DNA of 64,000 nucleotides from Woeseiaceae bacterium (GCA_028289545.1 JANQPG010000013.1:1-64000); one strand, 5' to 3'. Positions 6,536 to 16,340 are shown, counted from the first letter of the stretch. Translations and numbers: made by a program. The notes: generated by a model from the letters alone, not told the origin.

Positions 6536-6734
6536 GCGGCTAATTATGCATCAATTGCGGCTATTGAATTTCCGCTCTGAACGAGCTCTGCGATGCGTCA
6601 CTGACAGGTGTCGAAACTCGAACTTCATCGGCCATGACTAGAGGTATGATTGCGTCTTCTGGCGTGCCACAATCAAGGCCTCAAGCACTGGAAAGCAGCG
6701 CGATACTGCTCAGGTAAAGCTGAAACCCACACTG

Positions 6735-8003
6735 ATGGCGTACGCGATCAAACTCCTACTCGTTACTCTCCTGATTTTCTGCGGCGCCGTGGCCAATGCG
6801 GGAGACTTTTCGGCCGGCTTTGCAAAACTCGAGATCACGCCCACCGCGGGAGAGGACGAAGTATTTACGCTGGCCGCCGGGACACAACCTGCGACCCGCG
6901 CACACGATCCACTGTACGTGAAGGCGCTCGTCTTGTCGGACGGCAAAGCCCTGATCGCCTTTCTATCGGCCGATTTGATTTTCATGCCGCCGTCGGCCTA
7001 CGAAAACATTCTGACGAGGCTCGAACGACAGGGTGTGTTCGACCAACTCTACGTCGGCGTTACGCATACGCATTCCGGGGCCGTGAGTGACGACAAACTC
7101 GACTCGCTGGTAGACAGTTTTGCGGCGGCTGCGGAACAGGCTGTCGAGCGTCTCGAACCGGTTGAAATCGGAGCGGCCGGGGTTAACGTGGTCGAGGCCT
7201 ACAACCGCATCCTTCGCAATGCCGATGGCACCGTGGAAATGTTGTGGACGAACCCCGAGCGCCGGGAGAATCGCCCGGTGGACGATACGCTGCGTGTTCT
7301 CAACCTGAGAAAACCGGGTGGCGAAACGCTCGTCAACCTGGTGAATTACAGTGCGCACCCGGTTGTCACCATGGATCTGAACAATGTCGTCGTTTCTGCT
7401 GATTACCCGGGGGAACTGGCGAGGGCAATGATGGAGGTTTCAGCCGGCGAGACGATTTTCTTCCTGGGCGCCGCGGGCGACGTCAATCCGTTCGACGCCG
7501 ACACCAAGCCGGTAGAAACAGCCCTCGAAAAGTCGAGGCTACTGGGTAGCAAGCTGGCGACGGCGGCGCTGGGCGCCATTTCTCAGATCGACGACCATGC
7601 AACAGAGGGAGATTTTCGCTTTGAATCCCTGGCCCTGGATGTGCCGTTTCATGCTCACCATGTAAACGCCGGCAAGACGATGAGGGCGGCTGTGAATACG
7701 CTGGTGCTCACCGATGACATTGCGTTTGCCAGCTTTTCAGGAGAGTACTTCAACGCGTTTGCCGTCCGCCTTGCGTCGGCAAGCCCGGCCCAGCACACAT
7801 TCTTCCTGGGCTACTCAAACGGCAGTCTTGGCTATGTACCGACGATCGAAGCCGCCGGATTTGGGGGTTATGGAGCGGACCCCGCTGGCATCTCGGTTGA
7901 AGTAACGGCGGGGCGGGACCATATCGAAACGGCCATCGCCTCGCTCGGTCGCCTTCTACGATGTGATTGTTCGAGGAAGCTTTCGTCAAAAGAAGCGCGA
8001 TGA
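6735..8003 (+). CDS. secreted neutral/alkaline ceramidase-like hydrolase
   Basis: 422 aa with a Sec signal peptide (about residues 1-22, ending ANA). Family motifs present: the zinc-site THTHSG (residues 110-115), NYSAHPVV, GAAGDVNP in the nucleophile region and YSNGSLGYVPT near the end. Neutral ceramidases cut the amide bond of ceramide or related N-acyl lipids. The protein is much shorter than the typical 650-700 aa enzymes and lacks their C-terminal immunoglobulin-like domain, so the substrate may differ. It is transcribed towards the DUF305 fusion gene, with hairpins between them. Confidence 0.85.
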   Translation: MAYAIKLLLVTLLIFCGAVANAGDFSAGFAKLEITPTAGEDEVFTLAAGTQPATRAHDPLYVKALVLSDGKALIAFLSADLIFMPPSAYENILTRLERQGVFDQLYVGVTHTHSGAVSDDKLDSLVDSFAAAAEQAVERLEPVEIGAAGVNVVEAYNRILRNADGTVEMLWTNPERRENRPVDDTLRVLNLRKPGGETLVNLVNYSAHPVVTMDLNNVVVSADYPGELARAMMEVSAGETIFFLGAAGDVNPFDADTKPVETALEKSRLLGSKLATAALGAISQIDDHATEGDFRFESLALDVPFHAHHVNAGKTMRAAVNTLVLTDDIAFASFSGEYFNAFAVRLASASPAQHTFFLGYSNGSLGYVPTIEAAGFGGYGADPAGISVEVTAGRDHIETAIASLGRLLRCDCSRKLSSKEAR

Positions 8004-8049
8004 CCAGCAAATACTGGTCGCTTTAGCGGCGGCGATATCTATCGCCGCC
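8002..8049. terminator. paired hairpins between convergent genes
   Basis: Two adjacent perfect hairpins: GACCAG/CTGGTC (8002-8019) and GGCGGCGAT/ATCGCCGCC (8028-8049, 4-nt loop). They fall in the 88-bp gap between the convergent ceramidase-like and DUF305-fusion genes. Neither has a long T-run, so a bidirectional terminator role is inferred. Confidence 0.5.
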
Positions 8050-8091
8050 ATCAGCAACAAACAGCGACTTGAGCGTACCTGTAGCAACCAA

Positions 8092-10533
8092 CTAGGTCAG
8101 TCGAGCAGCGATGGCTTGCAGGGTTTCCTCCAGCGCAGACCGGCGCGCTGCCGCTCTGCCGGTGGATTCCACTTCTGGCATGGAGCGCGCCAATCGACTC
8201 AACTCGCGGGCGAGTTTAGCGTCGGTCGAACCGGCAGCCAGAGCCGGGCCAGCGCGCTCCAGCAGGGCGGCAAGGTCAGCAGCGGACTCGGCGGACAAGG
8301 CACCGTCGCGCAGTAGCTGATCGACGTAAGCCAAAGCGACCGCGGGTTCAGCCGGCCAGCTCACCCGGAATTGCTGCTGAGGGTTAAATACATTGCCCTG
8401 ATTGGCCAGTTTCGCCGCTGCAATCTCGTTGGCCGTCAGGTGCTCGCTGGGCAGTAGATCGAATACATCGAGGCCGCGAACGATTTCGGTGCCGTAGATC
8501 AGGCCGTCGTACCAATACACAGACCAGTAGCCACCCAAAATCAAGGCCTCATCATCCAGCGGTCCGCGGTCGAAGTAGCCTATTTCGACGGGATTCTCTG
8601 AATCGGTGAAATCGACGATGGAAATACCGCCCTGGTACCAGGCCTGAACGAGAATATCGCGTCCCGGCACCGGGATAATCGAGCCGTTGTGCGCGACACA
8701 GTTTTCGACATCCAGCTGCGGCGCGGGCATCTTGTAGTAACTGCGGAATTCGAGCTTTCCGTCGACGATGTCGTAGATCGCGTCGGCGCCCCAGGTCAGC
8801 GGGTCGTAGGAACGGCAGCGAGGGAAGGAGCCGCCGCCCCATTCGTCAGTGAAGAGGACCTTGGTGCCGTCGTTGTTGAACGTTGCAGAATGCCAATAGG
8901 CGAAGCCCTCGTCGATCACCGCGTCGATGCGTGTCGGGTTGCGCGGGTCGGAGATGTCGAAAATAATCCCGTTGCCTGAACACGCGCCCGCTGCTATACC
9001 GGCATCCGGAAACACGGTGATGTCGTGGCAGTGTTCTGTCAGGTTGGTTTCCTGCGTATCGTCACCGTGATCTCCGCCGCGCCACAGGCCGGCAATCGTG
9101 CCGGCCTCGGGATCGGCAAATACCGCCGGGGAATCGACGATGCGCGAACTCGCCGGGTCGTCCACAGGGATCTCGATAACGTCGATACGGAACAGTGCCG
9201 TGCGCTCATCGCCTGGCGACTCGTCGAAGCAGGAATCCATTTCTTCCTGTTCGCGGATAGTCGACGTGCCTGAGTTGTAAACGATGATCTTGCCGTCTTC
9301 ACCGGGACCGCTGACGACAGTGTGCGTGTGCGAGCCGCGGCAGGTCTGCACCATACCGACCTGTTTCGGGTTGGTGATATCGCTGATATCGAAGATGCGA
9401 AGGCCGCGAAACCGCTCGGGACTCACGTCTTCCGGTACACCGCCGAGACCACAATCGAGGCGGCTGCGCGTCTCCTGTACCGACATAATGAGCAGATTGC
9501 CAACAATGGAAACGTCGCCCTGTCCCCCTGGGCACACGATCGAAGCCTTCAGCGCCGGCACACCCGTATCCTGCAGCTGGTAAACGTTGAAACCGTGGTA
9601 ATTGCCGGCGACGAGTACATCGCCGGCGAACGCCATATCGGTGTTGGCGAAACTCAGCATCGGGTAACGGGTCCCGCGTTCGCGCGGCACGATGGGGGTG
9701 TTGTCTTCCTTGTCCTCGTCGTCATCATCTTCGGCAGCCTTTGCGGGCGCCCCAAGTGGGTTGGCGGGATCGAAGAAGCCGGCGGGTTTGCGCATTGCCG
9801 AGATCAGTTTCATGTTCTGAATCGCCTCACCCGCATCTTCGAACCCGGGCGACAGTGACGCACGAGGATCGGTCGAGAGTGAGCCGAGCAATGTATTCAT
9901 GCGCTCGATCTCCGCGGTCTGATCGTTGACGATATCTGACGTGAATTCGAACAGGATCGGGTCGTAAGCTGCTCCGGGCTGTTCGAGAAGTTCGTCAACC
10001 ATCGTGATCGCTCCCTCGTGGTGCGGGATCATCAGCTGCAGAAACAGGCGATCGAAGTCCGTGCCTTCCAGTGTCGCCAGCTCGGCCATTTGCTCAGGGC
10101 TCGCCATGCCGGCCATCTTGTGGTCGGTGTGCATTGCATGGTGGGCAGTTGGATCCGGCACGTCTTCGCCGCGCTCGCGCAGCCACTGCTGCATAAACTC
10201 GATCTCGTCCTGCTGCGAGGTATCGATGCGGCCGGCCACGTCGATGATCGCTTGCCGGTTGGTGCGGTCTGCGACCAGCGCTGACATCTGCACCGCCTGG
10301 TTGTGATGCGGGATCATATCCTGCATGAATTGGGTGTCGTCCGGGGAATGGCTGGTACGCGCGATATCGATGGCTTCTTCCGCGCTAAGCTGCCTGTTGG
10401 CTTCACCCGGCGCGCCCGGCTGGACAATGGGTGCGGCGCTGGTGCCGGTGGCGACCAACAAGGAGAGTGTGACAATCGTTGCGAAATGCCCGAGTTGATG
10501 CCGATTCTGCTTTGGATACATACAAACACCCAT
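8092..10533 (-). CDS. exported DUF305-LVIVD repeat fusion protein
   Basis: 813 aa with a signal peptide (about residues 15-34). Residues about 60-220 are a DUF305 domain with its two conserved MIPHH motifs (MIPHHNQAVQMS and LMIPHHEGAITMV) plus a His/Met-rich linker (HHAMHTDHKMAGM), features that suggest copper or other metal binding. Residues about 285-750 are LVIVD-type propeller repeats with a recurring F-DISD-x-x-NP motif (FDISDITNP, FDISDPRNP, VDFTDSENP). The C-terminal 60 residues are helical. DUF305 usually occurs as a separate small protein, so the fusion is of interest. Start is ambiguous between 10533 and 10521; neither has a strong ribosome site. Confidence 0.85.
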   Translation of the reverse strand: MGVCMYPKQNRHQLGHFATIVTLSLLVATGTSAAPIVQPGAPGEANRQLSAEEAIDIARTSHSPDDTQFMQDMIPHHNQAVQMSALVADRTNRQAIIDVAGRIDTSQQDEIEFMQQWLRERGEDVPDPTAHHAMHTDHKMAGMASPEQMAELATLEGTDFDRLFLQLMIPHHEGAITMVDELLEQPGAAYDPILFEFTSDIVNDQTAEIERMNTLLGSLSTDPRASLSPGFEDAGEAIQNMKLISAMRKPAGFFDPANPLGAPAKAAEDDDDEDKEDNTPIVPRERGTRYPMLSFANTDMAFAGDVLVAGNYHGFNVYQLQDTGVPALKASIVCPGGQGDVSIVGNLLIMSVQETRSRLDCGLGGVPEDVSPERFRGLRIFDISDITNPKQVGMVQTCRGSHTHTVVSGPGEDGKIIVYNSGTSTIREQEEMDSCFDESPGDERTALFRIDVIEIPVDDPASSRIVDSPAVFADPEAGTIAGLWRGGDHGDDTQETNLTEHCHDITVFPDAGIAAGACSGNGIIFDISDPRNPTRIDAVIDEGFAYWHSATFNNDGTKVLFTDEWGGGSFPRCRSYDPLTWGADAIYDIVDGKLEFRSYYKMPAPQLDVENCVAHNGSIIPVPGRDILVQAWYQGGISIVDFTDSENPVEIGYFDRGPLDDEALILGGYWSVYWYDGLIYGTEIVRGLDVFDLLPSEHLTANEIAAAKLANQGNVFNPQQQFRVSWPAEPAVALAYVDQLLRDGALSAESAADLAALLERAGPALAAGSTDAKLARELSRLARSMPEVESTGRAAARRSALEETLQAIAARLT

Positions 10534-10692
10534 TATCTATTCAACATTTGCGTCCGGCATCCTCGCACAGGACACACGCTCTGCCCAGATCCAGTTTTGA
10601 TTTGACCGGCAGTCTGTCGACCACGAGGGGCTTGCCATGTCCTGCTCCTTATCTAAACTGTGCGCTTCGCTGTATAGCCCCGGGGGTTGATT

Positions 10693-12744
10693 ATGCGCCG
10701 TATTGCCTGCCTCACCGTCCTGCTCGTCCTGGCAACGCCAGTCTGCGCTGAGCCGTTTACTGCCGAGCACCTCGTCATGATCGATAGAATCGGCGCGCCT
10801 GCGGTTTCGCCGGACGGCAGCACAGTCGTATATCCAGTGCGACATACCGATCTCGAGGCCGACAAGGGCCGCTACGATCTGTGGATCAGTCCGGTCGCGG
10901 GTGGCGATGCGCGGCGCCTTACGACGCACGAGGCAAACGACACTTCGCCAGCCTGGTCGCCAGACGGCCGTCATATTCTGTTCCTGTCGAATCGCGGTGA
11001 TCTGACTCAGGTATGGCGTTTGCCCACCGACGGTGGCGAGGCGCAGCCGGTGACGGACCTGCCGCTGGACATCGCGACGTTCCGTATCGCCCCCACGGGA
11101 GACAGGCTCGTCGTGTCCCTGTCCGTGTATCTCGATTGCGATGATCTTACCTGTACGGTCGAACGTACTGCCGCCCAGGAAGACAGCAAGGTCACGGCGA
11201 GACAGTACGACCGACTCTTCATGCGTCACTGGGATTATTGGCTCGATGAGAGGCGCTCGCAGCTTTTTTCGATCGCACTCGATGACGATGGCATTGCCCA
11301 TGACATTGACGATAGCTCGCCCGTTCGTGTGACCCTGCTCGATGCCGATGTGCCCTCACGAGTGTGGGGTGGTAACGAGGAATACGCAATATCGCCGGAT
11401 GGCGAGACGTTGTTCTTCGCAGCGCGCCTGCGCGATGCCGGCGAACCGATGTCGACCAACTTCGATATCTATTCCGCATCGTTGCAGAAGCCGGGCAGGC
11501 CTAAGAACCTGACCGACGAGAATGAGGCCTCGGACACGGCACCTGTTGTCAGCCCCGACGGACGATATCTCGCCTACAAGGCTATGTCGCGTCCCGGATT
11601 CGAATCCGACCAGTACCAGGTTGTCCTCCACGATCTGCGCTCTGGCAGAAAAGAAACCCTCACCGAAAACTGGGACCGGTCGCCATCGGCCATTGCGTTT
11701 ACGCCCGATAGTCGATCCATTCTTATGGCGGCGCAGGACGTCGGTCACAGGACGCTTTGGCGTCTCGGCATCGATGGTGGCGGACCCATCAAACTGGTGG
11801 GCGGCGGGACGGTGGGGTCGTTCGATGCAGCCGGCGATCGCATCGTCTATGCAATGAACAGCCTCACTTCACCCTATGAGCTCTACGCGTTCGACAACGA
11901 CAGCGGCGACAGCCGCAAGATCACGGACGTAGCCTCGCGCACGCTCACGGGCGTGGAGATGGGCGACTATGAGCAGTTCTCCTTCGAGGGCGCAGCAGGA
12001 GCTACCGTCTACGGATTCGTGGTCAAGCCCGCGGGGTTCAAGCGCGGCGAAACCTACCCGGTAGCGTTCCTGATTCACGGCGGACCGCAGGGCAGCTTCT
12101 CGAACAATTTCCACTATCGATGGAATCCGCAAACCTACGCGGGTCAGGGCTTCGCGGCGGTCATGATTGATTTTCACGGTTCGACCGGCTACGGCCAGGC
12201 GTTTACCGACAGCATCTCGGGCGACTGGGGCGGCAAACCCCTGGAAGACCTCAAGCTTGGCCTTGACGCCGCATTGGAGCAGTTCGACTTCCTGGATGAT
12301 GACCGGGTATGCGCACTCGGTGCATCGTATGGCGGCTATATGATCAACTGGATTGCGAGCCAGTGGCCCGATCGTTTCCGCTGTCTCGTGAACCACGATG
12401 GCGTGTTCGACAATCGGTCCATGTACTACACCACCGAGGAGCTATGGTTCCCCGAATGGGAGCATGGCGGTCCGTATTACCGGAATCCGGAAGGCCATGA
12501 AAAGCACAATCCCGCGCTCTATGTTGACCAATGGCAGACACCGATGCTCGTCATACACGGTGAGCTGGACTACAGGGTGCCGGTTACACAGGGTATCGCC
12601 GCGTTCACGGCGTTGCAGCGTCAGGGCATCGAGAGCCGCTTCCTGTATTTCCCGGACGAGAATCATTGGGTGTTGAAGCCGCACAATTCCATGCACTGGC
12701 ATGAGCAGGTCAACAGCTGGTTGCACAAGTACCTTGGCGAGTGA
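10693..12744 (+). CDS. exported S9-family prolyl oligopeptidase / dipeptidyl peptidase
   Basis: 684 aa from the ATG at 10693, behind a GGGGG ribosome site; a TTG six bases earlier is less likely. A signal peptide (residues 1-19, ending CAE) directs it to the periplasm. Residues about 25-410 are a beta-propeller with PD40-type repeats (AWSPDGRHILFLSN, VVSPDGRYLAY). The C-terminal alpha/beta hydrolase has the full triad: Ser545 in GASYGGYM, Asp626 in HGELDYRVP and His658 in DENHWVL. Such enzymes remove dipeptides or open short peptides. It is transcribed divergently from the DUF305 fusion gene. Confidence 0.93.
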   Translation: MRRIACLTVLLVLATPVCAEPFTAEHLVMIDRIGAPAVSPDGSTVVYPVRHTDLEADKGRYDLWISPVAGGDARRLTTHEANDTSPAWSPDGRHILFLSNRGDLTQVWRLPTDGGEAQPVTDLPLDIATFRIAPTGDRLVVSLSVYLDCDDLTCTVERTAAQEDSKVTARQYDRLFMRHWDYWLDERRSQLFSIALDDDGIAHDIDDSSPVRVTLLDADVPSRVWGGNEEYAISPDGETLFFAARLRDAGEPMSTNFDIYSASLQKPGRPKNLTDENEASDTAPVVSPDGRYLAYKAMSRPGFESDQYQVVLHDLRSGRKETLTENWDRSPSAIAFTPDSRSILMAAQDVGHRTLWRLGIDGGGPIKLVGGGTVGSFDAAGDRIVYAMNSLTSPYELYAFDNDSGDSRKITDVASRTLTGVEMGDYEQFSFEGAAGATVYGFVVKPAGFKRGETYPVAFLIHGGPQGSFSNNFHYRWNPQTYAGQGFAAVMIDFHGSTGYGQAFTDSISGDWGGKPLEDLKLGLDAALEQFDFLDDDRVCALGASYGGYMINWIASQWPDRFRCLVNHDGVFDNRSMYYTTEELWFPEWEHGGPYYRNPEGHEKHNPALYVDQWQTPMLVIHGELDYRVPVTQGIAAFTALQRQGIESRFLYFPDENHWVLKPHNSMHWHEQVNSWLHKYLGE

Positions 12745-12825
12745 GCTTTTTTGCCAGGCGTGGGAGCAGGTATCAATGAGTGGGAGAGCGCTTTTGAGTA
12801 TAGCGCCAGCGTGGCGGGCGTCGCC

Positions 12826-13035
12826 GTGATTCGACCCCTGATCCGCCGACTCGCGATCGGTTTTTTTCTGCTGAACCTGCTGGCTGTCACCTGGCCGGGC
12901 GCCACATTGTTCCGCTCGGCCGAACCGCTGGTGTTGGGTCTGCCGTTGTCCATGGCCTGGCCGATCGCGTGGATCTTGATGGGCTGGATCGTGTTGATGT
13001 TGCTGGATTACTTCGAGAACAGGGAGCAGCGTTAA
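12826..13035 (+). CDS. DUF3311 small membrane protein, symporter partner
   Basis: About 69 aa from the GTG at 12826; the frame is open back to a TTG at 12751, but that extension lacks family-like sequence. Two hydrophobic helices are separated by GLPLSMAWPIAW, the DUF3311 signature region. It ends one base before the GTG start of the sodium:solute symporter gene. Such small proteins commonly precede SSS transporters and are thought to be accessory subunits; that role is inferred from gene order. Confidence 0.75.
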   Translation: MIRPLIRRLAIGFFLLNLLAVTWPGATLFRSAEPLVLGLPLSMAWPIAWILMGWIVLMLLDYFENREQR

Positions 13036-13036
13036 C

Positions 13037-14506
13037 GTGGACCGGTGGGTAGTGATCTCGGTGTTGATCGCCGCCTACCTCGGGCTAACTCTTTGGGTTG
13101 GGTTGAGAGCCGGCCGGGGAACCTCGTCAACGGTGGACGGTTTCGTGGCCGGCGACCGCAATTTCGGCTTCCTGGTCATGTACTTTGTAACGGGCGCAAC
13201 GGTGTTCTCGGCCTTTGCTTTCCTCGGCGGTCCAGGCTGGGCCTACTCGCGCGGCGCAGCGGCCTTCTATATCCTTTGCTACGGAACCCTGGGCATGTTG
13301 CCCTGGTACATCATTGGCCCAAAAGTCGCGCGTATTGGTCGACAGCTGGGGCAGGTTACGCAGGCGCAGTTCTTGACCGGCCGCTTTCAATCCCGCGGCC
13401 TGTCTCTGGTGATTGCGCTGGTCAGCATTGTCGCGCTAATCCCCTATATCACACTGCAAATGCGCGGCGCCGGCATCGTGATCGAAGCCGTCACCGACGG
13501 GTGGATCCCCCTCTGGCTGGGTGCTGCGGTTGCTTACGGTGTTGTTCTGACCTACGTGCTGGTCAGCGGCGTTAGCGCCGTCGGCTGGACCAATATGCTG
13601 CAGGGCATCTTCATGATTGCCATCGCATGGAGCTTGGGACTCTACTTACCGCATGCGCTGTACGGCGGAATAGGCCCGATGTTTGAACAAATCCTTACCC
13701 AGCGCCCGGAACTACTCGAGCTTCCCGGCCTTGCCGCAGACGGCGAGCGCTGGACATGGGCGGGCTACAGCAGTGCGATTCTAATTAGCGTTGTCGGCCT
13801 GACGATGTGGCCGCACCTGTTCATGAAGGCCTTTACCGCGCGTGACGAGCGCACGATTCGTCGAACCGTCGTTTGGTTTCCGACCTTTCAGTTGTTCCTG
13901 GTGCCCGTGTTCCTGATCGGATTTGCGGGCGTCCTGTTCGTGGAATCGCTGCCGCAACCCGACTTCATCTTGCCGTATCTGATTCTGAACGTAGAGCTGC
14001 CGGTAATCGTCGTGGGTCTGTTCTGCGCCGGTGCGCTGTCAGCGTCGATGTCGACAGGTGACGCGCTGATGCACGCCACTGCGTCGGTGGCTGTAGAAGA
14101 TGGTGTGCGGCCATTCGCAGATCTTGATGAAGCCCAGCAACGCCTGCTGATTCGGATTCTCGTCGTGGTCGCCGGGTTATTGGCCTATTTCTTCGCGGTC
14201 TCAGAGAACATATCCCTGGTCGTGTTGTTGCTGACTTCCTATGGCATCATTGCTCAACTGGCCCCGCCAGTGGTGGTCGCCCTGTTCTGGCGCCGGGCCA
14301 CAACACCTGGCGTGATTGCCGGCATGCTGGCCGGCGGTGCGACCACACTGTTGTTTTTCTTCTGGCCGGCACTAAAGCCCTTCGACTTGCATGAGGGACT
14401 GTTCGGCTTGATCGCGCATGTACCCGTCTTAATCCTGGTCTCCCTGCTGACCCCGGCTCAGGATTCAGCCCGAGTCGAGGCTTACGTCAATCCGCCGGCG
14501 GTGTGA
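13037..14506 (+). CDS. sodium:solute symporter (SSS family)
   Basis: 489 aa from a GTG start directly after the DUF3311 gene. About 13 membrane helices can be traced, starting VISVLIAAYLGLTLWVG. GAASxxF-like family features appear in the segment with ATVFSAFAFLGGPGWAYSRG and in ALSASMSTGDALMHATAS. It imports a small organic solute with Na+. The next gene encodes ArgE-type deacetylase, so an N-acylated amino acid or a peptide product of the upstream S9 peptidase are possible substrates, but this is only context. Confidence 0.9.
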   Translation: MDRWVVISVLIAAYLGLTLWVGLRAGRGTSSTVDGFVAGDRNFGFLVMYFVTGATVFSAFAFLGGPGWAYSRGAAAFYILCYGTLGMLPWYIIGPKVARIGRQLGQVTQAQFLTGRFQSRGLSLVIALVSIVALIPYITLQMRGAGIVIEAVTDGWIPLWLGAAVAYGVVLTYVLVSGVSAVGWTNMLQGIFMIAIAWSLGLYLPHALYGGIGPMFEQILTQRPELLELPGLAADGERWTWAGYSSAILISVVGLTMWPHLFMKAFTARDERTIRRTVVWFPTFQLFLVPVFLIGFAGVLFVESLPQPDFILPYLILNVELPVIVVGLFCAGALSASMSTGDALMHATASVAVEDGVRPFADLDEAQQRLLIRILVVVAGLLAYFFAVSENISLVVLLLTSYGIIAQLAPPVVVALFWRRATTPGVIAGMLAGGATTLLFFFWPALKPFDLHEGLFGLIAHVPVLILVSLLTPAQDSARVEAYVNPPAV

Positions 14507-14540
14507 CATCCGACTTTGACGAGTCATTGAGGAAACTCCG

Positions 14541-15707
14541 ATGAGATCATTGAATTCTGTCGACATGCTAGCGCGACTAGTGGCGTTTCCTACCGTATCT
14601 CGCGACTCCAATTTGTCTTTGATCGACTGGGTCGAGGAGTACCTGGAGTCTTTTGGAGCGCGCTGCCGCCGCACCTGGAATACCGAGAAGACCAAGGCCA
14701 ATCTGTTTGTGGCGATTGGGCCGGACGCACCCGGTGGTGTGGTGTTGTCAGGCCACACTGACGTGGTGCCGGTCGATGGCCAGGACTGGCACTCCGACCC
14801 ATTCGAGCTGACCCAGCGCGACGGGCTACTCTACGGTCGCGGCAGCAGCGACATGAAGGGCTTTTCGGCCGTGTTTCTTTCCCGCCTGACATCGCTAAAC
14901 ATCTCAGCGATGGGCAAACCTTTGTACCTTGCGCTCTCGTACGATGAGGAAGTCGGCTGCCTCGGCATCGATCGCATGATCGATGACGCGCTGACTCACT
15001 TCACACGGCCGGATTTCGCGATCATTGGCGAACCGACGACCATGCAGGTGGTTCGTGCGCACAAGTCCATCAACGTATACCGTACGGTGATCTCGGGTCA
15101 GGCGGCCCATTCCAGCCAGCCTCATCGTGGCGCCGGCGCCATTCTGGCCGCCGGACGCATCATCGAACACCTTGACGGCATCGGACGCTCGCGACGCGCG
15201 GCAGCGGAGGAGTCGGGCTTCGAACCACCCTGGACAACGGTGCAGGTGGGAACGATACAGGGTGGCACGGCCTCAAACATCCTGCCTGCCCATTGTGAGT
15301 TCCTGTGGGAGTATCGCGGATTGCCCGACGAAAACCCGGAACTGATCGTCGAGGCCATGCAAACCTTTATCGAACGCGAGGTCCTGCCTGACTTGCAGGA
15401 GTTTGCGCCCGAGGCGTCGATCAAGACTACGCCCATTGCACAGGTGCCGCCGCTGATACCTGATCCCGAGGCGAAAGCCGAGCGCTGGGTGCGCGGTTTG
15501 AGCGGTGTGCGCGAGGGCGGTTCGGGCGAAGTCTCCTTTGCCACCGAAGCCGGCAGTTTCCAGCGTGCCGGGATCAGTAGCGTCGTCTGCGGCCCGGGCT
15601 CCATCGACCAGGCTCATCAGCCTAACGAATTCATCGAACCGGCCGAACTCGAGCGCTGTGAAGCCATGGTTGACGAGGTATTCGCTCACTTGTATCGATC
15701 GGGGTGA
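14541..15707 (+). CDS. argE: acetylornithine deacetylase (M20 peptidase family)
   Basis: 388 aa, the usual ArgE length. It hydrolyses N2-acetylornithine to ornithine and acetate in the cytoplasm. Dinuclear zinc site motifs are visible: SGHTDVVPV, GRGSSDMKG, YDEEVGCLG and, near the end, GPGSIDQAHQPNE. The dimerisation lid lies around residues 180-290 (QAAHSSQPHRGAGAI). It follows the symporter by 34 bp and may be co-transcribed. Other M20 amidohydrolases for N-acyl amino acids have the same motifs, so the substrate assignment is likely rather than certain. Confidence 0.85.
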   Translation: MRSLNSVDMLARLVAFPTVSRDSNLSLIDWVEEYLESFGARCRRTWNTEKTKANLFVAIGPDAPGGVVLSGHTDVVPVDGQDWHSDPFELTQRDGLLYGRGSSDMKGFSAVFLSRLTSLNISAMGKPLYLALSYDEEVGCLGIDRMIDDALTHFTRPDFAIIGEPTTMQVVRAHKSINVYRTVISGQAAHSSQPHRGAGAILAAGRIIEHLDGIGRSRRAAAEESGFEPPWTTVQVGTIQGGTASNILPAHCEFLWEYRGLPDENPELIVEAMQTFIEREVLPDLQEFAPEASIKTTPIAQVPPLIPDPEAKAERWVRGLSGVREGGSGEVSFATEAGSFQRAGISSVVCGPGSIDQAHQPNEFIEPAELERCEAMVDEVFAHLYRSG

Positions 15708-15848
15708 ACTGAGCGGTTCGGATCCATTCAGTCCTGTGTACCGATCGCTAAACATCCTGTTCGATTCTACGAGGCCTGTTCTGAGTGGTGGACTCGTGCC
15801 GAGGGAATGCAGTGTATGTCTCGAACAGCAGTCTTTGTGCACAAATAG

Positions 15849-15884
15849 GCCTCGTGACCGCAAAGAGTCACGAGGCTTTACTTT
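15849..15884 (+). terminator. rho-independent terminator after argE
   Basis: A perfect 10-bp stem, GCCTCGTGAC (15849-15858) with GTCACGAGGC (15867-15876), 8-nt loop, followed by TTTACTTT. It lies between convergent genes and could serve both directions, since A-rich sequence precedes the left arm. Confidence 0.88.
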
Positions 15885-15892
15885 GTGTCATT

Positions 15893-16225
15893 TCAACTTG
15901 CGTTGGTGATCGATATAAAGTTGGCACCATCACAAGAGTCGTCTTCAAAATTGTGAACCCGAACTCTTGTACCCGTTGTCAAAGCTGACAATGCGATAGC
16001 AAAAGCCTGTTGATAGGAATCTACAGATTGCTTTTTTGACTCCGGAAATACTATCCAGATTGCGGCACTGCATATCCCGGTGCCGCCTTCCAGCCTGACG
16101 GCAAAATCAGCGCCGTTGTTATAGGTATTGGCGACCTCAACGACAATGGCATCTCGCACGAGTTCGCCGGCATACGCAGGAATAGAGAACAGGCACACTG
16201 CGAGAATGAACAATCGAGTCTTCAT
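15893..16225 (-). CDS. small secreted Cys-containing protein
   Basis: 110 aa from the ATG at 16225, which has AGGAG seven bases upstream; the frame is open further back but without a ribosome site. Signal peptide MKTRLFILAVCLFSIPAYAG. The mature part is about 88 residues with two Cys (GTGICSAA and DDSCDGAN) and a strand-rich pattern. The order 'strand, Cys, W, helix with A-L-x-x-x, short strand, Cys' is shared loosely with the three small secreted proteins at 24.5-25.8 kb. I do not know the function; the pattern resembles small OB-fold exported proteins, which is a guess. Confidence 0.75.
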   Translation of the reverse strand: MKTRLFILAVCLFSIPAYAGELVRDAIVVEVANTYNNGADFAVRLEGGTGICSAAIWIVFPESKKQSVDSYQQAFAIALSALTTGTRVRVHNFEDDSCDGANFISITNAS

Positions 16226-16324
16226 TTTGGCGCTCCTATGGCAATAAAGTTGTGGTCGAAAGGTATCAGATAAACATTTCAGGCAAACAGGCGCTGAAGT
16301 CGTAAGAGCCAGCAGAGCAAAATA

Positions 16325-16340
16325 GCAACCAGAAGGTTGC
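16325..16340. promoter_or_regulatory. palindrome GCAACC-N4-GGTTGC, upstream copy
   Basis: Perfect 6-bp arms around a 4-bp spacer. An identical-arm palindrome lies 45 bp downstream at 16370-16385. The right arm overlaps a plausible -35 box (TTGCAT, 16337-16342). Confidence 0.75.

Noticed and set aside
12751..12825. Upstream TTG start for the DUF3311 protein.
   Set aside because: The extra 25 residues do not resemble the family, and no ribosome site precedes the TTG.
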